A stretch of 64,000 bases of DNA from Spongilla lacustris (Eukaryota > Porifera > Demospongiae > Spongillida > Spongillidae), in the NCBI GenBank assembly GCA_949361645.1, contig OX442415.1:23355790-23419789 (forward strand), given 5' to 3'. How positions within the stretch are numbered: position 1 is the first letter of the stretch; each line of letters begins with the position of its first letter. The notes beneath the pieces were generated by a model, which saw only the letters and a list, made by a program, of their open reading frames with translations, had not been told where the DNA came from and made no database searches. Positions 58,832 to 64,000 of this stretch are shown here, piece after piece. The position numbers and the translations under genes were made by a program.

Positions 58832-59791
58832 TTATACTATCAATAGCTCCTCCCTGACGAATGATCTGGAGGGTGTAGACCCCTCGGGCCCGAGGGCAGG
58901 CCCCAGCTTGTATAGTGCTGGATTTGACGAACTTGGGTGTATTACACTGGCTATGTTGTGCTTAGTTAAGCTCCAGATAGGGTCAGTAGCCCTTCGTGTT
59001 CCGCCCTCCAGTTCACCATCAAGATACAAGTACCGAACGGTATCGCCGGGGTCCAGTAGCTGCTCATCCCTGGGCTCATACTTTGATGGTTTGGCATGTA
59101 CGTTTTCGAGCTTTATTGCATCTACCGGGGCCAATCCTGTGAGTCTTGTTATTTGCCCGTTCAAGTCCTTAACCACCTCTGGCAGGAACTTTACCCACGT
59201 CTTGACTCTAGCACTTGGGTCCTTTATCTCGCCGTGATATTGGTGTACGAATAGCCTCTCGGCTAGGGTCCTGTTGAACCTTTCTACGATGCCCTGCTGC
59301 CTGTGGTTTCCGGGTATAGCTACCCTGATCTGGACTTTATGTGCTTCCATCAGCTTTTTGAACACTCCTAGGAACTCCTTGCCTGCATCTACCTGTATCA
59401 GATTAGGCCATTTTAGGGGCCCTCTCTTGTATATTTTCTGTATGGCAGCCTTGGTAGCATTGGCGGTTTTATCTGGTAGTGGTTCTGCCTCTTTAAACCT
59501 ACTGGCTACGTCTACGATACAGAGGCAATACTTGTACGTTCTCCTGTTTACCCTATCTTCGGGAAGATACAGAATATCGGTCTGGTGCACGTTGTTTGGT
59601 ACCGTTTCGGTAATCCTACCCCGGGGTACGTGTTTTGGTGCCGGCAAGTATATCTGATATATATCCTGCTTAAGTAGCCACTTCTCGGCTTCATCCCTAG
59701 ACTTGCCGGTAGCAGCAGCAAGCTTTTTTATAGCCTGTTCGCCCCTCCAGTAGCCTCCCTTTGAGTAATACACAGACTCGAAATCTGCCAT
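58832..59791 (-). CDS. Polinton integrase (RVE family, 319 aa)
   Basis: It joins element ends to target DNA. The N-terminal region (about 5-55) has the Polinton-style YY..GG.WRG...AIKKLA and EAEKWLLKQDIY words, a helical DNA-binding module. The catalytic core has D72 (HQTDILYL), D135 (IQVDAGKEF) and E170 (QGIVERFNRTL), with 34 residues between the last two. The C-terminal SH3-like part (about 245-319) has RRATDPIWSLTKHN and ends RSFVREELLIV, as in relatives. The length is normal and there are no stops, so it may be intact. The minus-strand start at 59791 is preceded by an AT-rich spacer (T/A run and TATACAATG). It is transcribed toward the left terminus and ends at the GC-rich motif. Position at one end of the element is typical. 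Confidence 0.92.
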   Translation of the reverse strand: MADFESVYYSKGGYWRGEQAIKKLAAATGKSRDEAEKWLLKQDIYQIYLPAPKHVPRGRITETVPNNVHQTDILYLPEDRVNRRTYKYCLCIVDVASRFKEAEPLPDKTANATKAAIQKIYKRGPLKWPNLIQVDAGKEFLGVFKKLMEAHKVQIRVAIPGNHRQQGIVERFNRTLAERLFVHQYHGEIKDPSARVKTWVKFLPEVVKDLNGQITRLTGLAPVDAIKLENVHAKPSKYEPRDEQLLDPGDTVRYLYLDGELEGGTRRATDPIWSLTKHNIASVIHPSSSNPALYKLGPALGPEGSTPSRSFVREELLIV

Positions 59792-59859
59792 TGTATACCC
59801 CTAAAAAAAAATATACCTATAATTTATCTTTAGGCTAGCCGTGTAACCTATCTGCCTCA
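59792..59859 (-). promoter_or_regulatory. AT-rich spacer upstream of integrase
   Basis: On the minus strand it contains AAATTATAGGTATATTTTTT, a TATA-like stretch about 20-40 bases before the start codon. Probable promoter for the integrase. Confidence 0.4.
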
Positions 59860-59877
59860 GCCCGTCCGGCGAGGACA
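59860..59877 (-). terminator. Third copy of the GC-rich post-stop motif
   Basis: TGTCCTCGCCGGACGGGC on the minus strand, one base after the TAA at 59881-59879. Identical to one of the two copies at 58797-58831. Confidence 0.5.
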
Positions 59878-59878
59878 A

Positions 59879-60427
59879 TTAGCAGCACGACGCATATGAG
59901 CAAATATAGTTAAGACATCTCGTTACGTGCTCGGCCTCCTCCGGGGTCATGAATGGTAGTTGCTGCCGTATGTGATACGACCGGAGGTGTTCGGGTATAA
60001 CCCTGTATATCATGGTATTGGCGTAGGCATCTTTCCAGTCCGATTTTAGCATGCCGTCTATGAATGAGGTGATGGTAGCATTAAGCTCGAAATCGTGGTC
60101 TTTGGCTAACTTGTAAATTAGCGATAGCAGCTTAGATCCAAGCTCCCTAGCCTTTGTTTCGTACGACTTTGTGAGCGACGTAGTGTCGATAATATAGTCT
60201 AGATACATCCGTATCTTATGAATCTCGTTATCGCTAAGAAACGGGATATGCTCCTTGATATACCTTATTCTGTCATCTTGTGATAGTATGTGGTAGTATA
60301 CGTTCCAGGCTATATTATCGATGAATTCGGTGTCTACTCCGGGTTTCGTTTTTAGGTATGCGAGTAGCTTTATGGTTGCTTCGGTAACCGTGTAGCTAAC
60401 GCTTGTGCCGTCCGCGGGACTTGCCAT
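59879..60427 (-). CDS. Polinton-encoded alpha-helical protein, unknown (182 aa)
   Basis: Open frame from ATG 60427 (17 bases downstream of the shared ATAAGTTTGCA word) to TAA. The predicted content is nearly all helical, and two halves show similar patterns: SQDDRIRYIKEHIPFLSDNE (about 51-70) and IPEHLRSYHIRQQLPFMTPE (about 145-164), each followed by a helix (IHKIRMYLDYI, AEHVTRCLNYI). This suggests an internal duplication. The C-terminus ends with Cys residues. I do not recognise a family. It sits between integrase and the SAP-domain gene, all on one strand and closely spaced, so they may be co-expressed. Polintons often carry lineage-specific genes here. Confidence 0.75.
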   Translation of the reverse strand: MASPADGTSVSYTVTEATIKLLAYLKTKPGVDTEFIDNIAWNVYYHILSQDDRIRYIKEHIPFLSDNEIHKIRMYLDYIIDTTSLTKSYETKARELGSKLLSLIYKLAKDHDFELNATITSFIDGMLKSDWKDAYANTMIYRVIPEHLRSYHIRQQLPFMTPEEAEHVTRCLNYICSYASCC

Positions 60428-60444
60428 GGTTATAATGAAGGCTT

Positions 60445-60455
60445 TGCAAACTTAT
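60445..60455 (-). promoter_or_regulatory. Shared upstream word ATAAGTTTGCA
   Basis: An 11-base word on the minus strand, 17 bases before the start codon at 60427. It recurs before the next gene (61155-61165). A candidate promoter element of the virus-like element. Confidence 0.4.
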
Positions 60456-60465
60456 AATTACGTAA

Positions 60466-61128
60466 CTATATGTCGATGGGCTTGGATTCTAAGCAAAATT
60501 TTTTTACATCGACCAGCAATTCCCTCCTTGTTTTGGGGGTTGATTTGCGTATTTCGGGGTTATACTTTGAAACTTTGATATTTGCCCTCTTGGCTGCTAA
60601 TTTCAAGTCTGCCATTGCCATGCTGTTGAGCTTCAGATCGAGTTTTTTACTCTCGTTTATGGGGTCAAAGATATCTTTTGATGCTACTGTGGCCTCCTCT
60701 TGTTTAACCGTAGAACTAGTAGCATCATTGGTAGCCCCTTTAGGGCTATCCTTTGGGGCTATGGTAGCCTCATTGATAGCAACTTTAGGGCTACCGTTTG
60801 ATGCTACTGTGGCCTCTTCATGTTTAACTGTGGGAGGTGTGGTAGCCTCATTTGATGCTACCATGGGGCTAGCCTCAGCCTTGCTAGTATCAGTAACCCC
60901 AGGAATTTTAGTGTTTAGAACCATTTCTAGCTGTGCTTTTGACATCTTGGAATATCCTTTTATGCCTCGAACGCGTGCCTGATCGATCAAATATTTTTTT
61001 GTTCCTATTTTTGGTGCAGGCGTTGGCTTGGCAACGGTTGCCGGCAGTTTTGGTTCGGGGGCAGGTTCGTCCTCGACTGGGTCTTCGTATTCCGACTCGG
61101 ATGAACTGGTGTACTCGCTGTCGCTCAT
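60466..61128 (-). CDS. Polinton SAP-domain protein (220 aa)
   Basis: The N-terminus (1-40) is acidic and Pro/Ala-rich. Residues about 44-72 (YLIDQARVRGIKGYSKMSKA, then QLEMVLN) match the SAP/Rho-N helix-turn-helix style GI+GYSKM+K.EL, widespread in large DNA viruses and Polinton relatives, where it is thought to bind DNA or act in virion cores. The middle (about 85-160) is a Ser/Thr/Ala linker with repeated words (TVKHEEATVAS / TVKQEEATVAS). The end (about 170-220) is a second helical basic module (LNSMAMADLKLAAKRANIKV) followed by KTRRELL. The start at 61128 sits 26 bases after the ATAAGTTTGCA word. It is divergent from the gene at 61180 with a 51-base shared spacer. Confidence 0.8.
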   Translation of the reverse strand: MSDSEYTSSSESEYEDPVEDEPAPEPKLPATVAKPTPAPKIGTKKYLIDQARVRGIKGYSKMSKAQLEMVLNTKIPGVTDTSKAEASPMVASNEATTPPTVKHEEATVASNGSPKVAINEATIAPKDSPKGATNDATSSTVKQEEATVASKDIFDPINESKKLDLKLNSMAMADLKLAAKRANIKVSKYNPEIRKSTPKTRRELLVDVKKFCLESKPIDI

Positions 61129-61179
61129 TTTGATATATACTTTTGAATACTGTATGCAAACTTATTTCTTAAATTTGCT
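61129..61179. promoter_or_regulatory. Divergent promoter region
   Basis: 51 bases of AT-rich sequence between two divergent starts. It holds TATATACTTTTGAATAC and, on the minus strand, ATAAGTTTGCA at 61165-61155. Both genes must start transcription from it or from within their neighbour. Confidence 0.45.
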
Positions 61180-62028
61180 ATGTCGTACGCAGACCTGAGT
61201 AAAATTGTCCCTAGGGACGATGCAAGCAACGACGAATGGCTTAAGAATTACATCGAGAAAGACCGGCTAGCCAAGGAAGAAGAAGAAGCGGCAGAACTGG
61301 CTGCAAAGCAAGCGGCTGCTCAGGCTAAGTCCCGGCAGGGTGAAGACATGCAGGCAGCCCAACCGGCGAGTCCAGAAAAGATTTTGGTGAAGCGGAAAAA
61401 AAGGCGTACGGTGCACATCGAAGATGATGATAATTCCGAGGAAATTAAGCGTTTGACCATTAGCCTACACAGATTTCAAGAATCGTATGAGAGGCTAGAA
61501 CTATTCGGAAAAACCATTCCTGATTCTCTTAAGGACAAAGCGATAAGGGCACTTGAGAGCGAAGACGTGGACAAATTACGCGTTGCCGAGTTACTTCTGA
61601 AATCGTGTTTAGGAGGAAATATCTGCTCGCCTCCGGCCCAGGCTGATTTCATCATGGGCACCGTACACCCGATTATTGAGACCTATGCGACCCGTATGGG
61701 ATATAATCTAACAGGGTTCACCCAGGTCGCCAACAAGGCGTGTGCGATGCCCCTTCTATCTTATCTTATACGACACGATCCGCTATCTGGTTATCAGCTT
61801 CCTCCTGCCGCAGAACTGGCCCTAGCGTATGCTGGTGCTATTGCGATGGTGTACACCATAAATAAGAGTAATAAGGCCCCAGACGCTACTTCGCCTAGCC
61901 CTGCAGAAGGCTCTCCGCCAGGCCAGGAAGGCAGCCAACAAGAGCAGATTCAGCCCTCACGTGATGAAATATTGTTTTCAACTGAGCCTCCCGCAGGGCT
62001 AGAAATGCCGCTGCCTAACTTAGATTAA
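61180..62028 (+). CDS. Polinton-encoded protein, unknown (282 aa)
   Basis: The intact frame starts at ATG 61180. Residues about 25-55 are a charged, Ala-rich coiled-coil-like helix (LAKEEEEAAELAAKQAAAQA). Residues about 70-78 (KRKKRR) look like a nuclear localisation or nucleic-acid-binding patch, followed by an acidic stretch. A central helical domain (about 90-150) includes LRVAELLLKSCLGG. Residues about 205-230 (ELALAYAGAIAMVYTI) are hydrophobic and could be a membrane or capsid-buried helix. The C-terminal 50 residues are Pro/Ser/Gln-rich. Its stop overlaps that of the convergent penton gene by four bases. By position among capsid genes it may be a structural protein, but that is inference only. 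Confidence 0.7.
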   Translation: MSYADLSKIVPRDDASNDEWLKNYIEKDRLAKEEEEAAELAAKQAAAQAKSRQGEDMQAAQPASPEKILVKRKKRRTVHIEDDDNSEEIKRLTISLHRFQESYERLELFGKTIPDSLKDKAIRALESEDVDKLRVAELLLKSCLGGNICSPPAQADFIMGTVHPIIETYATRMGYNLTGFTQVANKACAMPLLSYLIRHDPLSGYQLPPAAELALAYAGAIAMVYTINKSNKAPDATSPSPAEGSPPGQEGSQQEQIQPSRDEILFSTEPPAGLEMPLPNLD

Positions 62029-62900
62029 TATTGGCTTCGATAGACTGTAGCAAGCCCTCCTTGACGCGCAAGTGGACGTCCATTTACAACGGGAGTTGAA
62101 TCGAGTTGCAGGTCTGATATGTCACCACCTGAGGTATTGTCTAGCTCGGTTGTGAACGTTGCTATCCACTCTGCCGTTTGCTCGAGAGGAGTGCCATTAG
62201 GCCTCAGTAATGCCCAACTCAGCTGTGTGGGACACCTCGAGAAGTGGATCCTCTGAGGGGCCAAATCACTATCTACGATCGCTATCTGCTGCCCGAAGTC
62301 TATCGATTTGGGGATTAGAAAGCTGCAAGTCGTCGATCCTCTCATTCCTCGGGGAATATTAACTTGCTGCGTAACGGCGTTGTTGCTCGAGATTTGGATG
62401 ATGAAATATTGATCGTATAGCACGGGCATATTTGCAGCAGTTTGTATCAGCTGGAATGTCTGGGTGTTACCGGAATTAAACCCCAGCAGCTTACCTATGC
62501 TGTTTACAGGAAATATAAGTTTAAAGGGTTTTGAGGCGGTAAACGAGTATCTACTGGTGGCATTATTAAAGTTAGAAGTTAGCACTATTCCGGCACCCTG
62601 GGTATCTGCCAAAGTTAGGGCATTGGCAACGGTCATACCGATGTCGTTAGTGCCCCCAACCCTATAATATCCGGTCGGGATTACGGCCGTAACGACCACG
62701 GTTCCGTCGTCCATCTGTATGACATTTCCTTTAGCTGGAGATACATTGGGGGCCGTAAACGTCATGTTAAAGGTGGAAAGCTTAAGATAGAAGGACTGGT
62801 TGGGCAGGAGATTATTGAATTGCACGGCCATAGATCCGCTGTCGTGAGTGCCCGAATCTCGGTTATTTGAATCGATTGCGAAGACTGATCTAGACGTCAT
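62025..62900 (-). CDS. Polinton penton-like minor capsid protein (291 aa)
   Basis: The start (SRSVFAIDSNNRDS) is the motif I associate with minor capsid (penton) proteins of Polintons and adintoviruses. The rest is beta-rich with alternating hydrophobic strands and loops (SMAVQFNNLLPNQSFYLKL, TVVVTAVIPTGYY, YDQYFIIQISSN), fitting a single jelly roll that forms the five-fold vertices of the shell. A Leu/Gly segment, INSIGKLLGFN-like (about 130-140), is also typical. The length is normal and there are no internal stops. It lies convergent with the 282-aa gene and divergent from the major capsid gene, so penton and shell protein share an AT-rich spacer of 54-72 bases. Confidence 0.8.
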   Translation of the reverse strand: MTSRSVFAIDSNNRDSGTHDSGSMAVQFNNLLPNQSFYLKLSTFNMTFTAPNVSPAKGNVIQMDDGTVVVTAVIPTGYYRVGGTNDIGMTVANALTLADTQGAGIVLTSNFNNATSRYSFTASKPFKLIFPVNSIGKLLGFNSGNTQTFQLIQTAANMPVLYDQYFIIQISSNNAVTQQVNIPRGMRGSTTCSFLIPKSIDFGQQIAIVDSDLAPQRIHFSRCPTQLSWALLRPNGTPLEQTAEWIATFTTELDNTSGGDISDLQLDSTPVVNGRPLARQGGLATVYRSQY

Positions 62901-62972
62901 TTTTCTGTCGAAACTAAGGGCTAGTTATGTATATATCCAATTTAAATTTTAAATATGATAACAGTATTAGAA
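62901..62972. promoter_or_regulatory. Divergent promoter region of the capsid genes
   Basis: AT-rich spacer with TATGTATATATCC and AATTTAAATTTTAAAT. CTAGCCCTTAG on the minus strand resembles CTAGCCTAAAG before the integrase (near 59830). Probably a late-type promoter for both capsid genes. Confidence 0.4.
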
Positions 62973-63752
62973 ATGGCTACCAACTTGATCAGCCGTGTCG
63001 ACGATTACCAGCGTACCCTGATTACCAATCCAATGACTGGGGTGCGGGAGTCTGTGCTAGTCGAGCAGATTCGAGGCAAGGAGATCTCCAGGACGGAGAA
63101 AAAATATTCTACTTTTGCGGCTAGTTCGTTCAATGCGGGCTATCTACAATCCTCTAGCCAGATATTGAAATACATCGTAAACGGGCGTTTGGGCCAAGTT
63201 ACCAAGGCCTGGCTGCAGTTCCAGATACAGGTCTCCAACGCTCCTGTTAAGCTCCTCCCCGCGTTCATGTGGATCGACCAGTTGAACAGTTTTAAGGACT
63301 CTACCAATACCAAGGGTATGGATTCAAACTGGTTCAGCATTCTGCTATCCCTGAGCAACCTTACCCCGGCCCAGTTTAAGCCCCTCGCGCAGATGATGCT
63401 ATGCGATCCAGACGACGCCTGGACGACCTCCTTTCTCCCCGTTGGCCCCTACAACGTCTACGTGCCCCTGTACGACTCCTGCCTGCTTACCGGAGCCCAC
63501 CTGAAATACTACCCGGAGAACATGAATATGCAGATTATCTCACCCCAGGGAGGATGCGTTGAGCAGGGAAATCCGCTTAACGTGACCCTTCTTAGTTCGA
63601 GCCTTGTTCTAGAGGAGACGGACGTTCCAGTGGCTAAAGCCGCGATTATCGAGCAGTCGTACAGTTACCCTTTTAAGCGATTTTTCCTCGATTGGCAGGT
63701 GTACAATAATCAAACCGTTACGGTTGCAAACGGAGGTGGCCCGCACTGCTAA
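62955..63752 (+). CDS. Polinton major capsid protein, N-terminal half only (265 aa or 259 from ATG 62973)
   Basis: MATNLISR at 62973 is the more likely start because the first six codons lie in the AT-rich spacer. SSQILKYIVNGRLGQVTKAW and FMWIDQLNSF are strand-loop patterns of the first jelly roll of double-jelly-roll capsid proteins. YVPLYDSCLLTGAHLKYYP with an NVTLLSSSLVLEE strand is the end of the first roll. RFFLDWQVYNNQTV would be the entry to the second. The frame then ends (TAA 63750-63752), followed by 37 AT-rich bases and poly(G). Full proteins of this family are usually about 450 residues or more, so the second jelly roll is missing and the product could not form a normal trimer. 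Truncation by rearrangement or an assembly join is likely. Confidence 0.8.
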   Translation: MITVLEMATNLISRVDDYQRTLITNPMTGVRESVLVEQIRGKEISRTEKKYSTFAASSFNAGYLQSSSQILKYIVNGRLGQVTKAWLQFQIQVSNAPVKLLPAFMWIDQLNSFKDSTNTKGMDSNWFSILLSLSNLTPAQFKPLAQMMLCDPDDAWTTSFLPVGPYNVYVPLYDSCLLTGAHLKYYPENMNMQIISPQGGCVEQGNPLNVTLLSSSLVLEETDVPVAKAAIIEQSYSYPFKRFFLDWQVYNNQTVTVANGGGPHC

Positions 63753-63789
63753 AAACAAAGAGTGTTATTTAATTATAATAATTATCGCC

Positions 63790-63813
63790 GGGGGGGGGGG
63801 GGGGGGGGGGGGG
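63790..63813. repeat. poly(G) run at the end of the Polinton
   Basis: Twenty-four consecutive G. Sequence left of it is Polinton-like (compact, AT-rich spacer). Sequence right of it is host-like (ACATGTAG words). It may mark a rearrangement or an assembly join. Confidence 0.9.
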
Positions 63814-64000
63814 TAACACGTGCATGCTTTTTACATGTAGTCTAGATCGTAGATTTACATTTACATGTATCCACCTAGAAACGCACTGCATCAAGTGTTC
63901 ATGCATGTCATTGCGCACGTGCGAATGTCCGATTACTAGTATACAGAAGTAGTTATAAGAGGTGTTATTCTTACGTATCTTCTTAAAATTTGTGCTTGTC
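63814..64000. other. Host-like noncoding end of window
   Basis: Contains TACATGTAG and TTACATGTATCC words like the host regions elsewhere. No gene and no inverse copy of the Polinton left terminus. Confidence 0.4.

Larger units (their letters stand above)
58404..63789. mobile_element. Polinton-type (Maverick) viral element, left part
   Basis: The left terminus is AGTAGTAGGTAAAATGGGGG, placed exactly where foldback arm homology breaks; Polintons characteristically start with AG and duplicate 6 bp (here TGCTCC would be the left copy). The element encodes a retroviral-type integrase, a penton-like single-jelly-roll protein and a double-jelly-roll capsid protein, the diagnostic combination. Genes are intronless and tightly packed. 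It ends in the window at an AT-rich spacer and a poly(G) run, after which the sequence looks like host. Polymerase B, protease and packaging ATPase are not seen, so the copy is truncated, rearranged or continues beyond an assembly error. It is an integrated virus-like element of an animal genome. Confidence 0.85.

Noticed and set aside
63753..64000. Right end of the Polinton
   Set aside because: No inverse of the left terminus and no Polinton gene to the right of the poly(G) run.

Overview
The window looks like nuclear DNA of a marine, probably early-branching, metazoan. The clues are intron-split coding exons with GT/AG borders, a 34-codon ankyrin exon, a eukaryotic tRNA-Asn cluster, frequent ACATGTAC-type microsatellite words, many long poly(G)/poly(C) tracts, and several metazoan transposon classes (Ty3, BEL/Pao, hAT-like, Polinton). 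A sponge or similar animal would fit, but the species cannot be fixed from sequence alone. Host coding DNA is sparse; most of the window is mobile or repetitive.

Layout. 1-2132: the right half of a large foldback element with its own tandem repeat, then a small complete foldback (1341-2132). 2133-17392: mostly noncoding host sequence with three tRNA-Asn genes (3486-4216), several short palindromic MITE-like elements, microsatellites, a hAT-like element (10860-11621), a decayed spliced gene of repeat-associated type (11958-13028) and a decayed LINE-type reverse-transcriptase tail (16374-17060). A 200-base gap follows. 17675-41225: three back-to-back foldback elements, of 13.1 kb, 0.8 kb and 9.6 kb. 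They share one outer arm sequence, but each large one carries a different private minisatellite (48/37 bp units in the first, about 115 bp in the second) and a different core. 41226-45139: host DNA with the 3' end of a real spliced gene on the minus strand (41630-42505), then CA-rich repeats.

45140-56333: a BEL/Pao LTR retroelement that has served as a landing pad. A TIR element sits in its left LTR, a TA-flanked MITE in its gag, a complete 4.1-kb Ty3-type LTR retrotransposon (5-bp target duplication) further along gag, a hAT-like element after that and another TIR element in its RT. 56334-58226: a MITE, C-rich repeat, and one ankyrin-repeat exon. 58227-58403: the left tip of another foldback arm, interrupted at 58404 by the terminus of a Polinton-type (viral-like) element. 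That element runs to about 63789 with a small membrane peptide, retroviral-type integrase, an alpha-helical protein, a SAP-domain protein, an unknown acidic protein, a penton-like minor capsid protein and the first half of a double-jelly-roll major capsid protein. It stops at a 24-base poly(G) run; no polymerase, protease or packaging ATPase is seen in the window.

How they fit together: the Polinton genes form a compact intronless block (convergent and divergent pairs, AT-rich spacers, a shared upstream word, and a GC-rich motif directly after two stop codons). The LTR elements are all broken by stops and frameshifts. The foldbacks carry no convincing protein gene and look non-autonomous. They are the least explained structures here, and their nearly identical inverted arms would form kilobase-scale hairpins if transcribed.
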